Assembly (NCBI RefSeq): GCF_042100115.1
Contig: NC_091273.1
Location: 3,472,001-3,536,000 of the forward strand
DNA length: 64,000 nucleotides
Reading direction: 5' to 3'
From: Alternaria dauci
Taxonomy: Eukaryota; Ascomycota; Dothideomycetes; Pleosporales; Pleosporaceae
Numbering within the stretch: position 1 is the first letter of the stretch; each line of letters starts with the position of its first letter. Positions 1-10,100 of the stretch are shown here, in pieces. Under the pieces are notes generated by a model, which made no database searches, was not told where the DNA came from, and saw only the letters and a list, made by a program, of their open reading frames with translations. Made by a program: the position numbers and the translations under genes.

Positions 1-557
1 TGCTTACTGCTATCCTCGCCTTGGAAGGAGTCGAGATCCTTGTGTTGGATCAACCTCTTACGGATATCGACGAACGAGGCTCCATCATGACACAAGACGA
101 AATAAATGTCTGTAGCCCGTAGGTACTCGGCAAACGCATCTGAGGATATTGATGGAAAGGTATTGATCTCAATCTCTGGGACAACGTCTGGTAGGTTGAC
201 CTTGAGATGGCGAATGATGGCTGCTCGTGCGAGCAGGTATTTTTCGCTAATCTCCGGTGAGGCATCCTGGGGTACGCAAAGATCCTGATGTTCGTCGAAG
301 AAAGCAATATGAAAGTTGCAGGCTCGAGATACGAGGCCCTGTAGGAACCTCTCAACCACATATGAGGCGTGCAATAATTGATATCCAGGATCGAAGTCGA
401 TATGTGGGTCGCTAAAACACTGAAGCAGCAGTGATTCGCCGTGTACGAGAAACCGCTCACTACCTGCAAAGTCGCCAACCAGGTCGACCCGGCGGCTGTA
501 GAGATTTGAGTACCATTGGAGGACCTGCGCCTCGGTACCCTGGTTGTTGGCAGCCAT
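1..557 (-). CDS. DDX60-like DExD/H-box helicase, N-terminal part, cut by window edge
   Basis: The frame read leftward from the ATG at 557-555 stays open to base 1, giving 185 residues with no stop. It begins MAANNQGTEAQVLQWYSNLY and contains the blocks SRRVDLVGDFAGSERFLVHG and FDPGYQLLHASYVVERFL. I recognise these as the PIN-like N-terminal region of fungal DDX60-type proteins, large Ski2-related RNA helicases. The helicase motifs themselves lie outside the window. In animals DDX60 is an interferon-induced RNA helicase family; the role of the fungal members is not settled. The start is well supported: it is the first ATG, and the coding character stops just upstream. Recognition is from memory of the family rather than an alignment, so the exact orthology is tentative. 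Confidence 0.72.
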   Translation of the reverse strand, partial: MAANNQGTEAQVLQWYSNLYSRRVDLVGDFAGSERFLVHGESLLLQCFSDPHIDFDPGYQLLHASYVVERFLQGLVSRACNFHIAFFDEHQDLCVPQDASPEISEKYLLARAAIIRHLKVNLPDVVPEIEINTFPSISSDAFAEYLRATDIYFVLCHDGASFVDIRKRLIQHKDLDSFQGEDSSK

Positions 558-1428
558 GCTGGGTGGTCTGCAAGAGGGTGAAGGGTGAGCGGTGGTCAGA
601 AGAGTGGTGAAAGAATGTTTGTCCCCTCAATCGTCTAGATAGTGGCAGGTGCGTGCAAGTGGATAGCCGCTGGTGGCGGATAGTGGGACTGTCGATCCTG
701 TGCCAAGTCCCGGAACAGCTTCGCAGTTTAGCCCGAATGACTAGGTCTTCTTGTGCCTCGGTAAGAGTCTAACACAGCCAGGTGGAATAGACGTAAAACT
801 GGTAACTTGTTGCATGTAAACACGTACGTTGATTGTAAATGTACGTAGTGTCGATTGGAAGGGAGTGGGGACAGAGGCCTGGCTTCTGCGGATCTGGAAA
901 AGCCGAAAAGCCTGACGCGACTAGTGCGCGCTAATGGGGTAAGCGAGCTGGAAAGGTAGCACGAGCGTCAATGGCCCGCGGATATTGCTATTGAAACCTA
1001 GATTTCGACGGTAGATTAGGTGGAGCCTGAATATACTCGTGTAGTCGTCCGTTAAATCTCAGCTGCAACGCGCTGCGTCAAAGTCTCTGCAGTTTCGTTC
1101 CAACACAAAGGCAAGTGGTACATCACAGCTGTGTGCAGAAAAACAAATCCGTTTTGAAAATGGTGTGACTTTTGCGTCGAAGAAAACATATTCGTGAGGA
1201 CTGTGCCTGCTCCTGCAATGGCAATACAAGTAACAAAGTTTGCGCCTATAAACGCACACTGTGTCAAGATATGCAGCAGCCTGCAAGGAGTATCCGACCG
1301 CCTCCATGAGCCTGCGTAGACTGACTAACATACACTCAAAAGAAGTCACGACACCTTGTTTGCTTCGGAGCCCATTGCGTGTGAAGACAAGTGCTCGACT
1401 GAACACACGGGTATGCAAGACCAGAATA
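558..1428. other. Intergenic, no gene seen
   Basis: This holds the promoter and 5' leader of the helicase gene on its left side and the 3' side of the small gene on its right. Short open frames on both strands (for example 1059-1514 on the - strand) have no recognisable motif, no splice-consistent partner and Cys/Ser/His-rich translations typical of non-coding DNA. I see no repeat or RNA gene. Confidence 0.5.
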
Positions 1429-1843
1429 CTAAAAGAAGAGAAGCCGAAATCGTGCCGATCCAACGTGGCATGGTGGGTGCTGTACAGGTAAAAGCAAGTC
1501 TTGCTTCTGTTCAAGTAAGGTCAGACGCTGCTGGAGTCGGCTGAGAGTTTTGTGCTCACCAGGAGTACCCCACTACCCCAGAGTTCAGATATCTAGTGGA
1601 GCAAGGAACTCGAGCTTGGCAGGTGATTAGCTACATCTAGTATGTTTCTACAGTCTAGCTTACCGAGACGAGACGATTCCAGTGCGCTGGACTAGGCGGT
1701 GGCTGAGGGGGAGGAGAAGGCGGGTCATCTCTCGAGCGGTCTTGCGGCGGTACGGACATGGATGAGCTTGGTAGGACATGGACAGAGTGTGCATTGACGA
1801 GCTCAAAGACGTTGTCCATTGAGGAACCCATCGTGATGCCCAT
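1429..1843 (-). CDS. Putative small proline-rich protein, two exons
   Basis: Exon 1 is 1843-1664 and exon 2 is 1572-1429, which gives 107 residues. The start has an almost ideal initiation context (GCCACCATGG) and follows a C/T-rich leader of fungal style. Exon 1 ends in front of a GTAAGC donor; the 91-nt intron ends in GGTAG. The first 60 residues hold a serine stretch and a proline run (residues about 42-52). Exon 2 encodes a charged helical segment containing LSRLQQRLTLLEQKQDLLLP, which could form a short coiled coil. An alternative ending is possible, because GTACAG at the end of that helix could be a donor for a 57-nt intron ending in TTTTAG. I do not recognise the family. No signal peptide or membrane segment is seen. 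Confidence 0.42.
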
Positions 1844-3260
1844 GGTGGCCGTTTGGTGATTTGGAAGATGGTTGAAAAGTACGAGTATGGTAGAAGTCAG
1901 AGTGAGGCTTGAGATATGGTAGTCCAGAAACTATCTTGCTGAGAGAGTGAAGATTTTTGTGAAGGACAAAACACTAACGCAGTGTCGACATTAAATAGTC
2001 TAGGGCAAGGTTTTGCTACGCTCCCAATTGAACACCACAAGGACTCGTCTAGTGGCTTACAGGGGCGGGTGTCTAGCTGGCAGACCCAAAGAGCCAGGCA
2101 AAAGACAATCAGAATCGCAGCGGCCCGTCCGCGCGGATAGACGGGTGGCGTCAGGAAGGATTAAGTCTAAACTACCATGGTGGACTGAGATGCTGGTTTG
2201 GTAGACTGGGAGTACAAGCGGCGAAATGAGTGCCTTTCCCGAGCAGGAGAAGGCCGGAACGGAGTGTGGAAGATTACATTTTGAACAGCGGTAAACAACG
2301 TGTCGACGGGTGAGAGCACGGCGAGCGACAGTCGACTGATTGTGTGACAAGGGAAGACAGGGTTGAGTACTGCTTGCGGTCCATCAGGCGTCGGGGAAGA
2401 GGATCCGCAGCCGCACGAGTTGTTGTGCAAGGTGCCTGGGGAGATTGCTTTCCCTCCAGAAGTGACATTTTGAAATGGCGGTCTACGGGCCATGATGGCA
2501 ACATCGATACGCGAGTGCTTCCATTCGATCGAAGGCCTGACTAGACGCCTCGCATTTCAGCTGCCACAAAGTTGAGTTTGATTAGTAGAGCTGCGTGCTT
2601 TCCCGTGCTTGAACTTGGAAGCGATCAGCAGGTGACGAGATGGCCATGTTTGTCTATTTTCTCGAGTGAAGCAAACGGCTGGCCAGTCAACATGGCCTCA
2701 CTGTTCAGTGCTGGTAAAGGCGTATCAACGTGGATAGATGCAGCTTGGGCGGGGGAGTCGTCTATCGGTGCGAAAGACGGCCAGGCTCGGAAGCGTGTGA
2801 AGTGGTCCAGGTCCAGGTCCAGGTGGTGAGGGTGACGACGGGGCAGGCGCGCTCGGACACGATGGCGCGCGCCAAGGCCAACGCGAGCCGTGGAGCATCG
2901 CGACTTCCTTTGTGGTAGACTTGAGCTCACTCTGCGCCAATCCTCCCCTTCCCTTGAACACATACGCCTGTCGCAATACGCCCGCTTCCAAGGCGACCGT
3001 TGCTGAAACTCCGCGGCACCGCCCAGCCCTTACTTCGCATGCGCGCGTCCGGAATGTGCTTTACTGGGTCGTAGGGCTAGCAATCACAACGTCCGTCTCT
3101 GCGTCACCCGCCTGGTGATACCCTCGTCGCCGCCCTCCCATCCGCCTCCCTGACCCCTTCCGCTTCATTAGACCCAGCGCGCCTGCATTCCGACAGCCCC
3201 ACCGGCTCAACCTCACACCTCACACCTCGCACATTGCACATTGCACCGCGCCCCGCCAAC
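1844..3260. other. Intergenic; shared upstream region of the small gene and TAF6
   Basis: This stretch lies between two divergent genes and should hold both promoters. The last 200 bases before the TAF6 start are C-rich, a normal fungal leader. A short hexanucleotide repeat is listed separately. The open frames here (such as 2344-2544 + and 2167-2493 -) are short and mutually overlapping, without motifs. I see no further gene. Confidence 0.5.
2804..2826. repeat. Short tandem repeat (GGTCCA)n
   Basis: Three complete copies and one partial copy of the hexamer GGTCCA stand in tandem. It is a microsatellite in non-coding DNA, with no sign of function. Confidence 0.8.
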
Positions 3261-4688
3261 ATGTCTTCGGTCTGGAACCCCGACAATGTGCGCGACGTGG
3301 CCGAATCTGTGGGCATCGCCTCACTCGCCGACAATGTGGTAGAGGAGCTGGCACGCGACGTCGACTTCCGGTTGGCCCAGGTGCTGGAGGAGGCGCTCAA
3401 GTTTATGCGACACGGGAAGCGGACAACACTGAGCACACAGGACATATCCAATGCCCTCAAGGTGCTCAATGTGGAGCCCCTCTACGGCTACGAATCTACC
3501 CGCCCGCTGCGCTTCGGCGAGGCTTCGCTGGGGCCTGGCCAGCCTTTGTACTATGTCGAGGACGAGGAGGTCGATTTCGAGAAGCTCATCAACGCCCCGC
3601 TGCCAAAGGTGCCACGAGAAATCACCTTCACCGCACACTGGCTCGCCGTCGAAGGTGTCCAGCCCTCCATACCCCAGAACCCAAACACGAATACTGGCGA
3701 CCTCCTGCCCAAGGGCCCCAACGCAAATCCACACTTGGCCGCTGCCAATGGCCTCGACAACGTCAACGTCAAGCCGCTCGTCAAACACGTCTTGTCCAAA
3801 GAATCCCAGGAGCTCTTCAACAAGCTCTCGGGCGCCCTCATCGACGAGACCAACATTGAGTGGCAGAATGCAGCGCTCGCCGCCATCTCGACAGAGCCCG
3901 GCATCCACCAGTTGACAACATACCTGCTCAGCTTCATAGCCGAAAAGGTCACACACAACATGAAGAACCTATTCATATTGACTCAGATGATGCGTGCTGC
4001 AGAGGCCTTGCTGAAAAACCAGGCCATCTACCTCGATCCATACGTCGCATACATGGTACCACCCATCCTAACCTGCTGCATTGGCGGCAAAGTAGGGCCC
4101 GCAAACTCAGCGCCATCCAACGCTTCCTCAGAAACACTCAACGGGGCCATGCCCGACCACAACCGCGCTACTCAAGACGCATTTTACCTCCGAACCCTTG
4201 CAGCGCATCTGCTCAAAGACATCTGCAAGAAGCATGCGTCGTCGAACCAGGGACTCAAGTCACGGATTGCACGCACCTGCCTGAAGCAATTCATGGACCC
4301 CGACAAGTCGGTCGGGACGCACTTTGGTGCACTGCAAGCACTGCTCTTGGTCCTAGGTGCCGGCGACGCACTAAGGGGGCTCATCTTACCGAACATTAAG
4401 ATGTACAATGATGACTTTCTCTCTAAAAAGCTCGCCGACGAAAGCACAAGACACGATGCCGAAATCCTCCTTGCAGTGCTCGTAGGCTCCTTCCCAGCAC
4501 TGGTACCCAAGAGCATGAGAGAGAAGAAACAACAAGAGCAGCAGCAGGGAACATACAATGCACCCGATCTCGATGACCTCCGAGAACAACTGGTCAACAA
4601 GGTTGGCAACCTCGTCGCTGCGCACATGATCCAAAAGGGAATGGACCTGGAGGCCCAAGAGATTCTGCGCAAGGACTTTGATATTTGA
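3261..4688 (+). CDS. taf6: TFIID subunit 6 (TAF6), histone-fold/HEAT protein
   Basis: This is an intronless gene of 475 residues. The N-terminal 75 residues form a TAF6-type histone fold, beginning MSSVWNPDNVRDVAESVGIA and closing with NVEPLYGYEST, a very characteristic TAF6 block. Around residues 117-140 comes the linker PREITFTAHWLAVEGVQPSI, also a family hallmark, followed by the helical HEAT-repeat domain (about 185-400). In TFIID, and in SAGA in yeast, TAF6 pairs with TAF9 through the histone fold and supports the scaffold of the complex. The start chosen is the ATG in context CCAACATGTC; a longer frame beginning nine codons upstream (MHIAPRPAN) matches nothing in the family. A Gln-rich patch lies near residues 425-432. 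The gene faces the next one tail to tail, 208 bp apart. TRA1, another SAGA-related gene, is in this same window by chance. Confidence 0.96.
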   Translation: MSSVWNPDNVRDVAESVGIASLADNVVEELARDVDFRLAQVLEEALKFMRHGKRTTLSTQDISNALKVLNVEPLYGYESTRPLRFGEASLGPGQPLYYVEDEEVDFEKLINAPLPKVPREITFTAHWLAVEGVQPSIPQNPNTNTGDLLPKGPNANPHLAAANGLDNVNVKPLVKHVLSKESQELFNKLSGALIDETNIEWQNAALAAISTEPGIHQLTTYLLSFIAEKVTHNMKNLFILTQMMRAAEALLKNQAIYLDPYVAYMVPPILTCCIGGKVGPANSAPSNASSETLNGAMPDHNRATQDAFYLRTLAAHLLKDICKKHASSNQGLKSRIARTCLKQFMDPDKSVGTHFGALQALLLVLGAGDALRGLILPNIKMYNDDFLSKKLADESTRHDAEILLAVLVGSFPALVPKSMREKKQQEQQQGTYNAPDLDDLREQLVNKVGNLVAAHMIQKGMDLEAQEILRKDFDI

Positions 4689-4896
4689 GCTATTATTTAG
4701 GACACAACAATACGGAGCATTGCTACTGGCGTTTAGGATAGGGTGCTCGCTTGGATGATACCATTTGCACCGAGACACAGCGTTCACGAGGGCTTGAATT
4801 CAACCCGCCATCTTCATCAGAACACCGTTCTCTCAGCTGTTCAAGCATCTTTACTGTGCCATTCATCATATATCTGTTAACTGCATGACACATTCC

Positions 4897-6477
4897 TTAT
4901 GCGACACTCACGCCCCTCCCTCTCCCCCGACTTGCATAAGGCAGCAACGACGACTCATCACCCCCATCATCGTCCGTCCACCTCCCTATCTGCGCAGCAA
5001 CGGCACTAACAGCGCCATCCACAAGCTCTACACCTTCATCAATCCAACTCTTGCTCTTCTTAATCAGACCACTTCCAGTAGACGACGGGCTAGATTCAGA
5101 CTGTACGTGTCTCCGACCGGTAAGAGGCGCTGTGCCCGCTTCCAAAGCTTCTATATCAGACACATCAAGCTCGAATGCCTCACTGCCATGGTCATTGGTA
5201 CTACTTGGCGCTGGAGATACTGATCTCGACCCTGTGGTTGGAGTGACAGATGCAGTCTCGGGAGCGAAGAAGGCTGCTCGTCCGGCCTTCCATTCTAGAG
5301 ACGTGCGCTTTACTAGTTCGCTGCTGGTACCTGGCTGGAGGAGGCCGTTGGGCGGTGGGTCCAGGAAAGGGTTTTCTGGTGATGGAGCGACGGATGGAGT
5401 TGGTGAGTGCGGAGCGCGGATTGTTGGTGTAGATGGACGATTAAATAGTGAGCTTGGTGATGGTGACGAGGATATGCGGCCGTGGGACGTGTGTGTAGGA
5501 TCTCGAGTTTCGGTGTGAATTTGCCGGCTTCGTGGACGGTTGGGCTGAAGTATCTTGTGCCGGGGTCTGTACTTCATTTCGATGTTCTCACCGACATGCC
5601 CGTTGTTTCCTAGATACGAGAATGGGATCTGGGCGGCTGATGTGATGGCGCTGTCGTTGTCCATGTCCATGTCTGTTGCCGCCTCGGCGCGCATCTCACT
5701 CCTGCCGCCATGTCGATGCGCATACTTGCTCACTTTATCAATCGGCCTCCTCTCTTTTCCCATGCTCCTGCTCCTTACTCTCCGCTTTCTCGTTCCTTTG
5801 CCCTCGTTCATTGCGCTTCTCATTTCCATTCTTGCATTCACCGCCCAGACCATCAACGTCCATGCGACTCCTAGTACCATGACAGCCAGCGTACCAACCA
5901 AGAGTATCTTGTAACCTACGGGTAGGTACGAAAGTTCATAGTCCACCCGGCCCATGACGCTCGAATGATACGGGCTCTTATTTTGCGGAACAGAATCTGG
6001 GTAGTGTAAAGGATTCGAGTTTCGCGCTGACATCGCCGTGTGCGGTACAATCTCTTCTGGATAGAGAAACCCCGGAGGCGAGATGCGGGGGTATTTCGAC
6101 TGGCGGGGTGATGGAGGTGTAGGCGTTCCTAATATTATTGGTGTAGTTGAGGCTACGTCATGCGAAGACGAAAGTGAAGGTGGGAGTGACGGTGAAGCGG
6201 CGTCAACAGGAAGTGAATTCCGTACACCAGGTATGATACCCTGAATTTGAGGAATCGGAAAGCAGCGAGTGGCGTGCAAGTCGGGTGTGGCAGACGGCCA
6301 TTTGAAAGTTGAGGTACTGCGGTACGAGTCTGTTGATTTGAACGGTAATGGCTCCTTCACTGCGTCGTCAGTGGTTTGCAAGGTGACTTCCAGGGCCGTA
6401 GTCTCGCTCTGGAGTTGCGTGCGCATGGTAATAGTGACATTACGCACCTTTTCGCGGTATTGCGCCGCCGGTGCCAT
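4897..6477 (-). CDS. Hypothetical single-pass membrane protein with long disordered tails
   Basis: A single open frame of 526 residues, taken from the ATG at 6477 (MAPAAQYREKVRNVTI). A start 33 codons upstream is possible, but its extra residues look like translated leader. The only ordered element is one strong hydrophobic helix at about residues 188-214 (core ILLVGTLAVMVLGVAWTLMV), followed directly by a basic stretch (KGTRKRRVRSRSMGKERR). This positive-inside pattern argues that the C-terminal half is cytoplasmic. The rest is Ser/Pro/Thr-rich and probably disordered, with an acidic patch near the C-terminus. There is no signal peptide and no enzyme motif. I do not recognise the family. The length and absence of stops make coding certain enough, but the function is unknown. 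Confidence 0.8.
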   Translation of the reverse strand: MAPAAQYREKVRNVTITMRTQLQSETTALEVTLQTTDDAVKEPLPFKSTDSYRSTSTFKWPSATPDLHATRCFPIPQIQGIIPGVRNSLPVDAASPSLPPSLSSSHDVASTTPIILGTPTPPSPRQSKYPRISPPGFLYPEEIVPHTAMSARNSNPLHYPDSVPQNKSPYHSSVMGRVDYELSYLPVGYKILLVGTLAVMVLGVAWTLMVWAVNARMEMRSAMNEGKGTRKRRVRSRSMGKERRPIDKVSKYAHRHGGRSEMRAEAATDMDMDNDSAITSAAQIPFSYLGNNGHVGENIEMKYRPRHKILQPNRPRSRQIHTETRDPTHTSHGRISSSPSPSSLFNRPSTPTIRAPHSPTPSVAPSPENPFLDPPPNGLLQPGTSSELVKRTSLEWKAGRAAFFAPETASVTPTTGSRSVSPAPSSTNDHGSEAFELDVSDIEALEAGTAPLTGRRHVQSESSPSSTGSGLIKKSKSWIDEGVELVDGAVSAVAAQIGRWTDDDGGDESSLLPYASRGRGRGVSVA

Positions 6478-7129
6478 AATACGATAGACGTTGATTGCAG
6501 ACAGATGCACTAGTAAGAAAGAATGTCGATGAAGTGGTATGGTCAGTTGCAACGATGCAAAGAGCAGGCAGTTCAAGACACGAAAGAGTTTAGAAGACAG
6601 GCAACCGCCATGGAAACAATGCAGAACAATGTCTCAAAGGGAGTTTCTAGAATAAGCAGCCGTGAAGCAGAAACGTCAGACATCGACACTTCAACAACAA
6701 AGGACATTGATCCATGGCGTGGCAGAACAACAGCAATAGTTCACAAGTCACGAAATGTTGAACGACGGATGTGCGGTGATGTAGAAATAAAGACTAGGAT
6801 TACGTATGTACTATGTGAAGATGCCTCGCAGGACGGGTGCTGGCAGAAAGCAAACGCCGCCTAATAGGATATACAAAATGTAAATCTATAATACATGATG
6901 ATGGGGAATGCTTTTGAACAAGACGATGCGCTATCGCGAGAAAGACGTAGTGCCATGAGAAGCGTAGATAATGCCGATGCAGCCGAGGCCGCGGCGGGAT
7001 CGTGAACTGCATCTCTCAAGCAGAGTGGTACACTCTCATGCTGAAAGTGCGGGTCATAAAGTACCCACAAGGAAAGGGATTGTCATAAGACCATGGCATA
7101 ATGTAGATGTCGAGCTCCAAGCAGGGGGC
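6478..7129. other. Intergenic between two - strand genes
   Basis: This holds the promoter and leader of the membrane-protein gene (left part) and the 3' untranslated region of the ABC transporter gene (right part). No motif-bearing frame or repeat was seen. Confidence 0.5.
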
Positions 7130-10100
7130 TTATCTGCGGTTGAAGTTGAGGTACTTGGCAGCAACGAAGAGGATAACCAAGTTGCTAGCGATGAACGCAG
7201 CAAAGATGCCCAGGTCCCTCCACCTGTTGCCGAACTCGTATCCAAGCGGCTGGTAAAACTCGTCGCCGACCTTGTAGGCGCAGTAGTTGCAGGCAGAGGT
7301 GGCGTTGTCGAGGAGGTAGCCAGGCGCACCGCTGGAGAAAAAGTCGCTCATGTACGATCCGCAGTCCTGACCCTCTGGGGCGTTGAACTGGTTGAACTCA
7401 CCGGATGTACATTGGACAGAAAGGTCGTGGAGTTCCGTGACAACCATGCCACCAATGAGGCGGGTGAACGGGTTAAGCTCGTAGAGCCACACGCGCCAGA
7501 ACTTGGGGATCTGGGGCTTGGGGATTGTGACACCACAGAAGAGGGCGAAGATGATGATGATAAAAGGGTTAACGTAGGAAGCGATGAATGGTGTTGGTGT
7601 CAATGCAGCAATCGCCTGGGCCAAAGTGACGGAGAAGACCTCTGTGATGAGCACAATGAAGAATTGGTATCCGGCGCGGGAGCTTTCGGAGCGCAATCCA
7701 GGGATGTAGTACAACGGAAGGAAGAAGCAGACAGCGCAGAGGACGCTGTATGGCATCTCGGCAACAACCATAGACAGGGCAAAGGGGAACGTCTTGTAGG
7801 CCTTGGACATTTGCTCGCGGAAAGAGATCATACGTTGGACGGCGTACTTGGGTTCGACTTGAGCGAGAATCAGGGCAGGCAAAACGGTGACCTGGAAGAT
7901 GATGAAGACGCGGTATTGCAGAGATGATCGAGAGTCGTCAAGTTGGAGGTACATGAGACCTGTGAGTAAAGCGATGATGACGTGGTTGAAGAGACGAGTG
8001 AAGCCGTAGTTGGGAGTACGCCAGAAAGAAAGATTCTGGCGTTTGATGACCTGTTTGATCTGGAAAGACAGTGGTGTAGCGTACTCCTGTTGATCAACCG
8101 GCTCGGCAGACCCGACGGCAGCCATGCGTTCTTCCTTGACCTGAATAATATGGCGCTTGACCTCGGCAAATTCCTCAGAATCCCGCCAGACATCAGCCCA
8201 GTCCTTGTCGCCGATACGAGGGGCAGAACCAGCACCAACAGCATCGAGCATCCACTCAGCGGGGTTGGCATCAGGTGGGCAGTCGGCACCGTGACGATGG
8301 AAGTAGTCCAGGAGAACATGGGCGTCCTTGCCAATGTCACCAAAGTAGACACATTGACCACCCCTCTGGAGGAGCAGCAGACGATCAAAGTTCTCAAAGA
8401 GAGCAGAGTTGGGCTGATGGATTGTGCACAAGATGGCTTGACCGGCGGCAGCAAGTTTGCGAAGGAAGCGAACGATGTTGAAGGCGCTCTGTGAGTCGAG
8501 ACCAGAGGTAGGCTCGTCCAAGAAAAGCAAGAGCTCAGGCTTGGCCGCGAGTTCGACACCAATAGTAACACGTTTGCGTTGTTCGACAGCAAGCCCACTT
8601 TCAGGATCACCAATGATAGCGTCTGCGATATCCTCCATTTCCAACAAGGCGATGACCTCCTCAACGTAGGCGTACTTCTCAGCCTGAGGAGTTTCGTACG
8701 GTTGTCGCAAGTCAGCAGAGAAGCGAAGCGCCTCGCGAACCGTTGTAGCAGGCTCGTGGACGTCAAGCTGTTCGGCGTAGGCAGTTCCACGCTGGAAAGC
8801 AATACCGGGAACCTTTCCATCGACAAGCTTGTCACCAGTGATGACACCAATGTTCTTGCGGTTGGCCAACACATCGAGAAGCGTAGTCTTTCCAGCACCA
8901 GAAGCACCCATGAGAGCTGTCAGTTGGCCAGGCTTGACGTATCCGTAGATGTTGTTGAGCAGGCGGAGCTCTCCGCTAGGGACAGGAACGTCGTAGCAAA
9001 GATCCTCCCAAGTGAGAACAGCCTTGGAAGCAATGTTGAGATCAGAGTTCTTGTCGCTGCTGTCTTCCTTGCGGTTACGCTTTTCGCGCTTCTCTTGCAG
9101 CTTGGCATTCAATTCCTTGAGTTCCTTGTTCTCCTTGACGAAGAAGGTGACGGTACGTCCTCCCGCACCCCACTTGACGAATTCTCCGAGGAAGGCGTTG
9201 GCGAGAAGGAATCCGACGATGAGGGCGACCATGATACCATAGTGCATCCAAAGATCTGAAGGGTCCCATTGGAAGGATGTCTTGATGTAGTTGGTACCGG
9301 ATACGATGGTGTTACCAGCTTCACTACCAGGCAGAGTACAGACCTGGGCGTTGAGGTCGTCGTAGCCGGGTCCAGAAGGAACCAGAGAAGCGCCAGCACA
9401 AGTCAAATCCAGACGCTTAAACTCGTTCATCATGAGAGCAGAGAAGCCCAATCCCAATGCGTTGATGTAGAAGATCCATCGAAGCCAGACTTGCTCGGAC
9501 TGCCACTGGATAAGATAACCGGAAGTGAGCACGAACAGTGTGATGATCGTAGCAGCTAGACGGATTGCAACATCGAAATCTGGACAAAGACACCCAACCG
9601 TTCGGAAGAAAAGTGTCATGGCCAGATAAGCAGTGGTGATGACCAAGACGAATGTGAAGAAAGCTCCAGCGTCTCGCACCAAGTTGGTCATGAAGTACAC
9701 AATAATGGAGAAGACTAGAATCTGCGCGGATGCAAATAGTAGATCGACACCAATCTGTGCTATCCACAGAGCTGACGGTCGATGAAACGTGAAGGCGCGA
9801 TGTTTGTTGATGATGGGTCTGCCTAACATGGTTGACGCCAATTCGGAGAAAGCCTGGAACGCGTTGAAGAGGAGAGCAATGAAGAGCACACCACCACGGG
9901 TGAAAGCACCTGCGGAGGTATCAGGGAGGTCGAGCCAGACGGTACCGGTGATGATAGCAATCGAGATGGAGGTAATCCAAGAGACAACGAGGGCGAACTT
10001 GTCCTGCCACTTGAGCAAGAATTGGCGCTTGGCCAGAGCCCAGACCTGGAGATAGAAGGGAATCGAGTAGACAGACTTCTGGGGCGCGTGGCGTTTTGAC

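Noticed and set aside
1585..1614. Alternative second exon of the small proline-rich gene (acceptor GCCAAG, 9 codons)
   Set aside because: It would end the protein after LEFLAPLDI. The acceptor is poor (AAG), while the downstream TAG acceptor leads into a longer and better coding exon.
3321..3956. A 211-codon open frame on the - strand, opposite TAF6
   Set aside because: It is a mirror of the TAF6 coding sequence. It has no known domain, and the sense frame explains the conservation.
6971..7927. A 318-codon open frame on the + strand, opposite the ABC transporter
   Set aside because: It lies entirely over the 3' end of the ABC coding sequence in an antisense frame. It is Asp/Glu/Val-rich with no motif. 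Long antisense frames are a usual side effect of codon bias; several more occur along this gene.
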